A stretch of DNA of 7,671 nt from the NCBI GenBank assembly GCA_027297085.1, contig JAPUIL010000786.1, positions 1 through 7,671 of the forward strand. The letters are read 5' to 3'. This DNA is from Verrucomicrobiota bacterium. GTDB taxonomy: Bacteria > Verrucomicrobiota > Verrucomicrobiia > Opitutales > UBA2995. Below, piece after piece: positions 1 through 6,647 of this stretch. Position 1 is the stretch's first letter; each line of letters opens with the position of its first letter. Under the pieces are notes generated by a model. That model was not told the origin of the DNA. It ran no database searches and saw only the letters and a list, made by a program, of their open reading frames with translations. A program made the translations under genes and the position numbers.

Positions 1-605
1 ATGGCCAGGGTGGGGGTCTGGACACGGCCTACGGTTGCAACCTGTCCGGCTCGTGATCCGAACATGCGTTTGGTAATGGCGCGAGTGCCGTTGATGCCAA
101 CCAACCAGTCGGATTCGCTCCGGCAGCGGGCCGCATGTTGCAAGGGTAACATTTCCGCGCCTTCCCGCAAATTCTCGAATGCATCACGAATGGCATTGAG
201 CGTCATGGGAGATAACCAGAGCCGTTTGAGTGGTTTCTTGCACTTGGCCAGCTCCACTATGTAAGTAAAAATCAGCTCACCTTCGCGCCCGGCGTCACAG
301 GCATTGATGACCGTTTCCACATCGTTGCGGTTTAAGAGTTTTTTTAACTCCTGGAATTTCGGCTTGGTGCGGGTGATTGGTTTGAGGTCAAACTTGTCAG
401 GCACGATGGGCAGGCTTTTCAAGCTCCAGAACTTCAACTTCTTGTCGATGTCCTCCGGCATAAAAAGCTCCACCAGGTGACCTATGGCTGAGCTAATGAT
501 ATACTTATCATTCTCAAACCAGTCTCCATTTTTTGGGACTTTGCCAAGGGCATTAGCTAAGTCCCGAGCTACACTGGGTTTTTCCGCTATGATGAGGCTT
601 TTCAT
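1..605 (-). CDS. topB: DNA topoisomerase III, N-terminal 201 residues (partial, runs off left edge)
   Basis: Type IA topoisomerase, which cuts and rejoins one DNA strand to decatenate and relax DNA. The start is ATG at 605-603 and the reading frame stays open to base 1, so about 201 residues are visible. The N-terminus MKSLIIAEKPSVARDLA is the usual first strand of the Toprim fold with its catalytic Glu (E8). CDAGREGELIF (residues 103-113) is the Toprim acidic motif that binds Mg. The stretch ARCRSESDWLVGINGTRA (about 160-177) and GRVQTPTL near the visible end are characteristic of the topoisomerase III branch rather than TopA. The active-site tyrosine and the rest of the protein lie beyond the window. 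No Shine-Dalgarno sequence precedes the ATG. The gene starts 22 bases after the stop of the aminotransferase on the same strand, so the two are probably co-transcribed. The functional link between them is not obvious. Confidence 0.95.
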   Translation of the reverse strand, partial: MKSLIIAEKPSVARDLANALGKVPKNGDWFENDKYIISSAIGHLVELFMPEDIDKKLKFWSLKSLPIVPDKFDLKPITRTKPKFQELKKLLNRNDVETVINACDAGREGELIFTYIVELAKCKKPLKRLWLSPMTLNAIRDAFENLREGAEMLPLQHAARCRSESDWLVGINGTRAITKRMFGSRAGQVATVGRVQTPTLA

Positions 606-627
606 TCTATTTTAGTATAGGAGTGTG

Positions 628-1713
628 TTAGGCGGTGACTTTTGTGGCTTCGATCGCCTGGTCAAGGAATCCGAGGTATTCTCTTATAGATGCCTCCGTT
701 TCGTTGCCCATGTTGTTTATACGAAATGTTTTTCCTTTGATCTTTCCGTAGCCCTGATCCATCTGGGCATTAAAATTTTCCCGCAGGTAATTGTTGATAG
801 ACGGGATGTCGAGAGAACCGTCGTTGCTCACACAGGACAACGATACTGACTCATAGCCGGCTTCGGGAAATAAGCTGAGTCCCCTATCTCTCACCCAATC
901 TCGGACCAGGCTGTTTAGGAGACGGTGCCGTGTGTAACGGGCCTCTACTCCCTCCTGGTTGATCACCGCCAACTGTTGTTTCAGGGCGAAGATGTGGGAA
1001 ATAACAGGCGTGCTGGGGGTCATGCCCTTGTCGTGATTTTTTTTAAACTCGTGGAAGTCGAAGTAATAGCCTCGATCCGGCACCTTGCTGGCGCGTTCCA
1101 GGGCGCGTTCACTAATTGAAAGTAAGGCCATACCAGGAGGAAGAGCCAACGCTTTCTGAGAACCCGTCAGCAACACATCGATTCCCAGGCGATCCTTTTC
1201 GATCGGTAACACAGTGAAGGAACTCACGCAGTCGACAATAGAAATGACGTCTGGAAATTCCCGAAGCACTGCCATGATTTCCTCCAGAGGATTCATGGTA
1301 CCAGTGGAGGTTTCATTGTGGATGAGAGTGATGGTATCGAAATCGCCAGATTCCAGTTCCCGGCGGATATCTTCGGGTTTTACCGCCACACCCCACTCGT
1401 AGCTCAAGGCTCGAGCATTCTTGCCGCAACGCTTACTCACATCGAACCATTTGTCGGAAAAGGCGCCCGACATACAGTTAAGTACTGCTTTTTGGACCAC
1501 ATTGCGCAGGGCCCCCTCCATCACGCCCCAGGCGCTGCTGGTACTTATAAATACAGGATCCTCGGTATAGAAGAGTTTTTGCAGATCCGGTTGAATCGAC
1601 TGATAAAGGTCGACGAATTCTGGGCTGCGGTGTCCGATCATGGGCGAAGCCATGGCCTGAAGGGTTTCCTCAGACACTTCGACGGGGCCTGGGATGTATA
1701 GTCTAAAACTCAC
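628..1713 (-). CDS. Class V PLP-dependent aminotransferase (alanine/serine-glyoxylate aminotransferase type)
   Basis: A 361-residue cytosolic fold-type I PLP enzyme that moves an amino group between a small amino acid and a 2-oxo acid. Visible motifs, in order: IPGPVEV near the start (7-13); HNETSTG (132-138), the region that contacts the cofactor and substrate; VDCVSS with D161 as the expected partner of the PLP ring nitrogen; GSQKALALPPG with K187 as the Schiff-base lysine; and TFRINNMG with R331 as the likely substrate-carboxylate arginine. The GSQKAL..PPG form points to the alanine-glyoxylate/serine-pyruvate branch rather than to phosphoserine, cysteine-desulfurase or aminoethylphosphonate enzymes. 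The substrate cannot be fixed from sequence. The start is GTG at 1713-1711, chosen because the family begins just before the PGP motif and there is no in-frame ATG in the bases just upstream. There is no Shine-Dalgarno sequence. It reads away from lpxK and into topB. Confidence 0.92.
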   Translation of the reverse strand: MSFRLYIPGPVEVSEETLQAMASPMIGHRSPEFVDLYQSIQPDLQKLFYTEDPVFISTSSAWGVMEGALRNVVQKAVLNCMSGAFSDKWFDVSKRCGKNARALSYEWGVAVKPEDIRRELESGDFDTITLIHNETSTGTMNPLEEIMAVLREFPDVISIVDCVSSFTVLPIEKDRLGIDVLLTGSQKALALPPGMALLSISERALERASKVPDRGYYFDFHEFKKNHDKGMTPSTPVISHIFALKQQLAVINQEGVEARYTRHRLLNSLVRDWVRDRGLSLFPEAGYESVSLSCVSNDGSLDIPSINNYLRENFNAQMDQGYGKIKGKTFRINNMGNETEASIREYLGFLDQAIEATKVTA

Positions 1714-1977
1714 AGCGGTCTGGCATACAGGTTCTTTGGTATGTTCCTGCCGGAAAGCCCGACAGAAAAATTACCTAAAAAGGTTAGTCGGCATTAGTTC
1801 GTCAATCACGGAGTTTCAACACCCGCTAAAAACTTCACTTTTGGAAATTGAATAGGCGGCCTTGGATGGTTTTTGCTGATGTAGGGGATTTACGATTTAG
1901 GTCTTGAGGTTTTCTTGGCATCAGAGAAGCCTGTTTTGTCTCGTTAATCATCCCTGCCTGCTTTTGATTTCTCGTTT
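1714..1977. other. Divergent intergenic spacer between the aminotransferase and lpxK
   Basis: These 264 bases carry no convincing gene and must hold the start signals for both the minus-strand aminotransferase/topB pair and lpxK. I scanned both strands for sigma70-type boxes and found nothing strong. On the minus strand, TTGAAA (1819-1814) is followed 17 bases later by TAATGC, a poor -10, and TTGACG (1805-1800) has no good -10 at normal distance. On the plus strand, TTGGCA (1915-1920) is a good -35 but lacks a matching -10. The stretch just before lpxK is rich in T and C. A small dyad at 1759-1791 is listed separately. Confidence 0.6.
1759..1791 (-). promoter_or_regulatory. Small nested dyad upstream of the aminotransferase start
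   Basis: CCGAC at 1759-1763 can pair with GTCGG at 1787-1791. Inside that loop ACCT at 1773-1776 pairs with AGGT at 1781-1784 around AAAA. The element lies 46 to 78 bases upstream of the GTG start of the aminotransferase. It could be an operator or a leader hairpin, but the arms are only 5 and 4 bases long, so chance is a real explanation. Confidence 0.2.
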
Positions 1978-3213
1978 ATGCTGAAACGCTTGTACACGCG
2001 TGTGAGTCAATCCTATGAACGTTTTGCGCAGTTTGCGGAAGACGTCATAACGGATCGGCGGCAGGGCAAGGGAGTGGCTGTTTTTGCGGGGTTCCTCAAA
2101 GCCCTTTCTTTTTTGTTCAGCGGGCTGGTGCAATTGAGGCTCTGGTTGTATGAACACCGGATCATGCGTACACGCCACCTCGGATGTCTGGTTGTGGTCG
2201 TGGGCAACCTTACAGTGGGTGGAACCGGAAAAACCCCGGTGGTTGAGAAATTTGCCCGTTCCCTGGCGTCTAGAGGACGTCGGGTAGCAATTCTCAGCCG
2301 CGGCTATAAAAGTAAACCTGTACCATTCTGGAAACGCTGGTTTCGGCAAATCTCTCATATGGGGGATCCTCCACCCAAAGTGGTTAGCGATGGGAAAACG
2401 GTCCTGCTCGATTCCGAAGAAGCCGGAGACGAACCCTTTATGTTGGCGAACAATTTGCCAGGAGTGATGGTCTTCGTAGACAAGAACCGTGTGAACGCAG
2501 GCTCGTACGCGATCCGCAAATACGGGGTTGATACCCTTATTCTGGACGATGGTTTTCAATACCTGCCTCTTAAGGGCCGGCTGAATCTTCTGCTTGTGGA
2601 TAAGACCAATCCGTTCGGCAATGGTCAGCTACTTCCCCGGGGAATACTTCGTGAGCCCATCAAGCACCTCAAGCGGGCTTCCTATGTATTTATCACCAAG
2701 TCAGACGGTATATCTGATCCTGTTCTGGAAGAAACTATCCGGGCGCACAACCCTTCCGTCGATATCATCGAGTGTGCCCATCGGCCTCAGTACCTCCAGG
2801 AAGTAGATTCAGGAGAACGACGCCCGTTAGCCGATCTCGAAGGCAAACGAATCGGTGCCTTCAGTGCGATCGCTGACCATTTTAGTTTTGAGGGTTTTTT
2901 AAGGCGTTATGGGGCGCAGGTTATGTATACGCGTCGTTTTCTCGATCACCATCGATTTACGGAAGAGGAATTGACACACCTCTTTGAGCAGGCAGAAAAG
3001 GAAAATCTGGATTTTATGGTAACGACCGAGAAAGACGCAGTGCGCATTCCCAAGAATTTCCCAAAGACCATTCCTCTATATTTTTTGAGGCTGGAAATCG
3101 ATATTCTATCTGGGGATAAAGATTTTGAAAAAGCAGTTTCTCGTATTTGTTTTCCCGAAAACAGAAGTGAGGTTCCGTTCCGGCCCTCCAGCAATGGCAA
3201 ATCCTCAGGATAA
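1978..3213 (+). CDS. lpxK: Tetraacyldisaccharide 4'-kinase (lipid A pathway), long form
   Basis: LpxK phosphorylates the 4' position of the tetraacyl-disaccharide 1-phosphate to give lipid IVA, at the inner face of the cytoplasmic membrane. Residues about 34-53 are a hydrophobic helix that fits the known N-terminal membrane anchor. The Walker A loop is [12 protein letters not shown] (76-87, K85). SRGY (107-110), GDEP (150-153), DDGFQY (190-195, the Walker B-like DDGFQ signature), [17 protein letters not shown] (211-227), FLDHHRF (321-327) and TTEKDAVR (349-356) all match the family. At 411 residues it is clearly longer than the E. coli enzyme (about 328). The extra length is roughly 20 residues before the P-loop, a basic and proline-rich insert between SRGY and GDEP, and a polar tail ending in SSNGKSSG. 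The start is the first ATG after a TTTCTCGTTT stretch, with no Shine-Dalgarno sequence. It heads the plus-strand series; the kinase-like gene follows after 60 bases. Confidence 0.95.
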   Translation: MLKRLYTRVSQSYERFAQFAEDVITDRRQGKGVAVFAGFLKALSFLFSGLVQLRLWLYEHRIMRTRHLGCLVVVVGNLTVGGTGKTPVVEKFARSLASRGRRVAILSRGYKSKPVPFWKRWFRQISHMGDPPPKVVSDGKTVLLDSEEAGDEPFMLANNLPGVMVFVDKNRVNAGSYAIRKYGVDTLILDDGFQYLPLKGRLNLLLVDKTNPFGNGQLLPRGILREPIKHLKRASYVFITKSDGISDPVLEETIRAHNPSVDIIECAHRPQYLQEVDSGERRPLADLEGKRIGAFSAIADHFSFEGFLRRYGAQVMYTRRFLDHHRFTEEELTHLFEQAEKENLDFMVTTEKDAVRIPKNFPKTIPLYFLRLEIDILSGDKDFEKAVSRICFPENRSEVPFRPSSNGKSSG

Positions 3214-3217
3214 ATTG

Positions 3218-3240
3218 AAACGCGCTTTTGATTGCGCTTT
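3218..3240 (+). promoter_or_regulatory. Possible hairpin in the lpxK-kinase gap
   Basis: GCGC at 3222-3225 and GCGC at 3234-3237 can pair around an 8-base loop, and AAA (3218-3220) extends the stem with TTT (3238-3240) across a bulged C. Only two further T-poor bases follow, so it is not a good intrinsic terminator. A TACAAT box (3246-3251) just downstream could be a -10, but no -35 lies at normal spacing. This may be a processing or leader structure, or chance. Confidence 0.22.
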
Positions 3241-3273
3241 GGGCATACAATCTTTCAAAAAGAACGTTTTATA

Positions 3274-4467
3274 ATGGCTACCATATCCAATCCGTCAAAA
3301 ACACAGGATCTCGAGATTAAAGATGCGCAGCTCATCTTCAATTCTGTGTGGAATCAACTGGAAGCAGAACTCGAGCCTGAAAACCTCCGCTTTCCTAAAG
3401 AACTCATCTGGTTAAATGGAGCGCCTGGCTCCGGTAAGGGCACCCAGACGCAGTTCATCATGGAGTTCCGCGATGTCACCGAAGGGCCGGTGGTGGTGAG
3501 TGATCTCCTTACCAGTCCGCAGGCGCAGGAGATGAAAGATGCCGGAATTATGGTGGGCGATACCGAGGTACTTTCCTTGGTGCTTAACGAGCTACTCGAT
3601 AAGAAATATGAAAGTGGAACGGTGGTTGATGGATTTCCCCGCACCAAGGTGCAGGTGGAATGTTTGAAACTGCTCTATCAGAAGTTGCGAGCTTTGAGAG
3701 CCCGGTATTATCACACTGAGCACCGAAAAAATTTCCCCAAACCAATTTTCCACATGATGGTGCTGTTTGTGGATGAGCGTGAGAGTGTGTTTCGTCAAAT
3801 TCGACGTGGTGCGCAAACTCGCGAGCATAACAAAAAAGTGCTTGCTTCAGGAGTCGGTGAGCTTTTGGAAGAACGCGTTACTGATTTCGATGAAAATTCC
3901 GCCCGGCGCCGTTACCGAACCTTTAAGGAAGGCACTTACGAAGCGCTTAAAAACCTTAAGCAGATTTTTCACTACCACTATATAAATGCCCATGGCACGG
4001 TGGAAGATGTGCAGGAAAGCATCGTGCGGGAAATGCGTTACCAGAGTTCACTTGAGCTGGGTGAAAAGACTTTTGACCGATTACGTGTAATTCCTATCTC
4101 AGAGGAAATAGTCCGTCATGCCCGTCAGGATTTGGTGAAACGGTTGGACGAATATGCCGAACACCACGAGAGCCTCTTCGAAGAGGTCACTCAGCATATC
4201 AATGAGAAATTCATGCCTATCATTATTCTGCATGCTATTTCCGGCATGGCCTTGATCAACTCGGAGGATGAGCTCTTCTGCGATCCTCTGGCCCTGCAAA
4301 TGCTCCTCGATGTTTTTTCCGAGCGTGGCTACCACACGTCCATCGATATTCGGAAGCTGGATGTTCCCGCCAAAGTCGACTTAAAAACTGGGGTGATTGA
4401 GTTAATCACCAAGCGAATGTATAAATTCCAGGTTCGCTACCAGGGCAGTGAGATCCGCCGAGGCTAG
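3274..4467 (+). CDS. Adenylate-kinase-like P-loop protein with a long unassigned C-terminal region
   Basis: 397 residues. Residues about 42-255 follow the nucleoside monophosphate kinase fold: P-loop GAPGSGKGT (49-57, K55), DGFPRT (119-124), an arginine-rich segment [11 protein letters not shown] (173-183), then [18 protein letters not shown] (200-217), which corresponds to the R..DD...R motif after the adenylate kinase LID, and a [18 protein letters not shown] end. The expected reaction is phosphate transfer from ATP to a nucleoside monophosphate. At the place where adenylate kinase has GD(M/L)LR, this protein has SDLLT (76-80), so the usual AMP-binding arginine seems missing. The LID has no cysteines. 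Residues about 260-397 match no domain I know; they hold a probable helix (280-312), a hydrophobic stretch [15 protein letters not shown] (314-328) and a beta-like end. ATG at 3274 is preferred over a TTG 42 bases upstream, because the added 14 residues look unlike a protein start. It may be a specialised or non-AMP kinase. Confidence 0.85.
   Translation: MATISNPSKTQDLEIKDAQLIFNSVWNQLEAELEPENLRFPKELIWLNGAPGSGKGTQTQFIMEFRDVTEGPVVVSDLLTSPQAQEMKDAGIMVGDTEVLSLVLNELLDKKYESGTVVDGFPRTKVQVECLKLLYQKLRALRARYYHTEHRKNFPKPIFHMMVLFVDERESVFRQIRRGAQTREHNKKVLASGVGELLEERVTDFDENSARRRYRTFKEGTYEALKNLKQIFHYHYINAHGTVEDVQESIVREMRYQSSLELGEKTFDRLRVIPISEEIVRHARQDLVKRLDEYAEHHESLFEEVTQHINEKFMPIIILHAISGMALINSEDELFCDPLALQMLLDVFSERGYHTSIDIRKLDVPAKVDLKTGVIELITKRMYKFQVRYQGSEIRRG
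4397..4425 (+). promoter_or_regulatory. Candidate sigma70 promoter inside the kinase gene, for the downstream aminopeptidase unit
   Basis: TTGAGT (4397-4402, four of six to TTGACA) and TATAAA (4420-4425, five of six to TATAAT) are separated by exactly 17 bases. Transcription would begin near 4432, leaving a leader of about 77 bases before the ATG at 4509. It lies within coding sequence, so codon constraint or chance could produce it, but it is the best promoter match I found by eye in the window. Confidence 0.4.
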
Positions 4468-4493
4468 TGCTTCGGTATTGGGCGGCTTTTTTT
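4455..4493 (+). terminator. Hairpin plus T7 tract at the kinase stop codon: intrinsic terminator or attenuator
   Basis: CCGAGGC (4458-4464) pairs with GCTTCGG (4469-4475) as a 7-bp stem with one G-T wobble and the tetraloop TAGT. The stop codon TAG (4465-4467) of the kinase gene is in that loop. Eleven bases later comes a run of seven T's (4487-4493). CCGCC (4455-4459) can instead pair with GGCGG (4481-4485) directly before C and the T-run; this second stem overlaps the first by two bases. The stem closest to the T's has only 5 bp with a long loop, so termination is likely partial. It lies 15 bases before the aminopeptidase start. Confidence 0.5.
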
Positions 4494-4508
4494 AATACGC
4501 AAATAAAC

Positions 4509-5624
4509 ATGGATCCACGTTACTTCGACCTCGCAAATGTACTGACTGGTCATTCCACCCAGGTAAAATCCGGTGACAAAGTTCTGATCGAGTCTTTCGA
4601 CGTGCCTGACGAAATGGTGATCGCCCTCATCCGCACTGTACGTTCCAAAGGTGGCACGCCATTCGTTTCCCATTATCACGCCACCGTTACACGTGAGCTT
4701 TTGATGGAATCCACAGATGATCAATATGCTTACGATTCTGAAATAAAGCTTCAGCAAATGCAGGGTGTGGATGTGTATATCGCTCTGCGTGGAGCCAACA
4801 ATATTTTCGAAACGTCTGACGTACCGGGTGACCGAATGCAGACGGCCCTGAAAAACTATCGTCCTGTGCAGGACTACCGGGTTCAGAAAACCCGTTGGGT
4901 TGTGCTGCGCTGGCCAACTTCAGCCATGGCCCAGCAGGCCCAGATGAGTACCGAAACCTTTGAAGATTTTTACTTTAGAGTTTGTACCATGGACTACGGT
5001 CGCATGATCGAAGGCATGGAGTCGCTCAAGGAGCTGATGGACAAAACAGACAAAGTGGAGATCAAAGGGCAGGGGACTGACTTGCGTTTTTCCATCAAAG
5101 ACATTGAGGCAGTTACTTGTGGTGGCCTACGCAATATACCTGATGGGGAAGTGTTCTCCTGTCCCATTAAAAACAGCGTGGAAGGTTTTGTTCAGTTCAA
5201 TGCTCCTACCGTGTATCAAGGTTCTTCTTTCGACAACGTGCGGTTGGAGTTTGAACAGGGCAAAGTCATTCAGGCCACTGGCTCTGATACGCAGCGCTTG
5301 AATGAGATTCTGGATACGGATGGTGGGGCACGTTTTATCGGTGAATTTGCACTTGGATTTAATCCCCATATCACACGCGCTATGCGGGATATCCTCTTCG
5401 ATGAAAAGATTGCGGGCTCTTTTCACTTCACCCCGGGCCAGGCTTACGAAGAGGCAGACAATGGCAACCGTTCACAAGTGCATTGGGACATGGTGTGTAT
5501 CCAGACGCCCGAATTTGGAGGGGGTGAAATCTGGTTCGATGGAGAACTGATTCGTAAAGATGGTCTGTTTCTTTCCGAAGAACTTCAAAAATTGAATCCC
5601 GATTATTTACTGGGAAGTTCCTGA
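4509..5624 (+). CDS. M29-family metalloaminopeptidase (AmpS/aminopeptidase T type)
   Basis: 371 residues, a normal length for cytosolic M29 aminopeptidases, which remove N-terminal residues from peptides using a two-metal centre. The expected ligands are all visible in order: E214 in PDGEVF, E279 in [12 protein letters not shown]306 in [10 protein letters not shown], and H325 and D327 in VHWDMV. Y313, seven residues after H306, fits the catalytic tyrosine. [16 protein letters not shown] (339-354) is the usual closing beta hairpin. The N-terminal part shows the typical [18 protein letters not shown] start. ATG 4509 is chosen over an in-frame GTG at 4467 that overlaps the kinase stop, because family proteins start shortly before the DLANVL segment. 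No Shine-Dalgarno sequence is seen (AATACGCAAATAAAC precedes the ATG). It begins behind the hairpin/T-run and is followed after 7 bases by the deaminase-like gene. It has no signal peptide. Confidence 0.9.
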   Translation: MDPRYFDLANVLTGHSTQVKSGDKVLIESFDVPDEMVIALIRTVRSKGGTPFVSHYHATVTRELLMESTDDQYAYDSEIKLQQMQGVDVYIALRGANNIFETSDVPGDRMQTALKNYRPVQDYRVQKTRWVVLRWPTSAMAQQAQMSTETFEDFYFRVCTMDYGRMIEGMESLKELMDKTDKVEIKGQGTDLRFSIKDIEAVTCGGLRNIPDGEVFSCPIKNSVEGFVQFNAPTVYQGSSFDNVRLEFEQGKVIQATGSDTQRLNEILDTDGGARFIGEFALGFNPHITRAMRDILFDEKIAGSFHFTPGQAYEEADNGNRSQVHWDMVCIQTPEFGGGEIWFDGELIRKDGLFLSEELQKLNPDYLLGSS

Positions 5625-5631
5625 GCACTGT

Positions 5632-6636
5632 ATGATGAAAGCTACCGTAGATCCTTCCATCGCGGACTTTATCCAATCCCTGCCCAAGACAGAGACTCAT
5701 CTGCATATCGAAGGGGCTGTTCCCTGGGAACTATTGCAGGAAACCTTCCCGGGAGAATTTGAATCTATTCCTGAAGCCTGGGCTCCTGATTTTCAATACA
5801 AGTCGTTCACTCAGTTTGAGGATGAAGTCCTGTCTTACGCTTACCGATACTACACCTCGCCCGAGCGATATCACGAATCTGCTAAGCGCGTTTTTCAAAG
5901 TCACCTCGATCAGAACGTGCGCTACGTGGAAACAAGTTTCCATCTGGGCATACTTGAAAGAATTGGTGGCGCTGGACCTGATATTGTTGATGCTATTAAA
6001 TCCGCTGTGCCTGAGGGTCTGGAAGTTCGGCTTTTTATGGGGATGCTACGCAATCACTATCAGGGCGACCTCATTCCACTAATGGATGAAATCCATACCT
6101 GGGAAGGACTAGACGGTATCGACATGCACGGCCACGAAACCATTCCCTGGGCCGCCTGGGCAGGTGACTTGTGGCAGAGAGTCCGCGAAGCGGGAAAATT
6201 TACAAAAAGCCACGCCGGGGAGTTTGAAGGAGCCAAGGACGTCAACACGGCTTTGGACCTCCTTGGAACCAGGCGGATCCAGCATGGACTTGGCGCCGCC
6301 TACGACAAAGCAACCTTTCAACGCTTGCTGGATGAGGAGATCGCACTCGACATGTGTCCGGTAAGCAACGTGAAACTTCGCTCGGTAGAAAATGTTAAGA
6401 AGCACCCCATTCGCGAATTTTTCGATGCAGGCGTAACTGTCACGGTCAGTACCGACGATCCCACCGTGTTTGGCAATGACCTGGTGCACGAATACGATTT
6501 GTTGATGTCACACCTCAATTTTACCAAAAAGGAAGTAATTCAAGTTGCGCGGAATGGATTTCAAGTGGCGTTAGTGGAAGATAGCACGCGCCATGCATGG
6601 CTTTCTGAATTGGATCAGATTGAGCTGACTCTGTAA
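5632..6636 (+). CDS. Adenosine-deaminase-family amidohydrolase
   Basis: 334 residues, a usual length for the family. It is a metal-dependent TIM-barrel deaminase of the adenosine/adenine/aminodeoxyfutalosine deaminase group. Metal and active-site residues in place: H23 and H25 in PKTETHLHIEGA; H194 and E197 in SHAGE; H218 in RIQHGLG; CPVSNVKL (242-249); and D275-D276 in STDDPTVFG. The first motif has T where most members have L (ELHLH), and the substrate loop reads GIDMHGHE (162-169) rather than the common GIDLAGDE-like form, so the substrate may not be adenosine. Adenosine, adenine or 6-amino-6-deoxyfutalosine remain open. Two start ATGs lie in tandem (5632, 5635) and either could be used. 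The gene follows the aminopeptidase by 7 bases and precedes rluD by 11, so it is almost surely co-transcribed with both. No signal peptide or membrane segment is seen. Confidence 0.9.
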   Translation: MMKATVDPSIADFIQSLPKTETHLHIEGAVPWELLQETFPGEFESIPEAWAPDFQYKSFTQFEDEVLSYAYRYYTSPERYHESAKRVFQSHLDQNVRYVETSFHLGILERIGGAGPDIVDAIKSAVPEGLEVRLFMGMLRNHYQGDLIPLMDEIHTWEGLDGIDMHGHETIPWAAWAGDLWQRVREAGKFTKSHAGEFEGAKDVNTALDLLGTRRIQHGLGAAYDKATFQRLLDEEIALDMCPVSNVKLRSVENVKKHPIREFFDAGVTVTVSTDDPTVFGNDLVHEYDLLMSHLNFTKKEVIQVARNGFQVALVEDSTRHAWLSELDQIELTL

Positions 6637-6647
6637 CCAGTGGCCCT

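Noticed and set aside
1..264. An open plus-strand frame from the first base (87 codons)
   Set aside because: It lies opposite topB, whose minus-strand frame carries clear Toprim and GRVQTPTL motifs. The plus-strand reading has no recognisable motif.
1318..1701. A 127-codon plus-strand frame
   Set aside because: It is antisense to the aminotransferase gene, which has the catalytic lysine and all family motifs in the right order.
1948..2559. A 203-codon minus-strand frame
   Set aside because: It mirrors the lpxK coding sequence including its P-loop region. The translation looks like a low-order shadow rich in His, Gln and Arg, with no domain.
3228..3251. TTGATT and TACAAT boxes as a promoter for the kinase-like gene
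   Set aside because: The spacing is 12 bases, too short for a sigma70 promoter. The alternative TTGAAA at 3215 is 25 bases away, too far.
3232..3273. Upstream TTG start adding 14 residues to the kinase-like protein
   Set aside because: It has no ribosome-binding sequence, and the added residues would overlap the small hairpin between the genes. The ATG at 3274 is a more natural start.
4467..4508. Upstream GTG start adding 14 residues to the aminopeptidase
   Set aside because: It would overlap the kinase stop codon and read through the hairpin and T-run. M29 proteins normally begin close to the segment at the ATG 4509.
6109..6489. A 126-codon minus-strand frame within the deaminase gene
   Set aside because: It is a shadow of the deaminase coding strand with no motif or start signal of its own.
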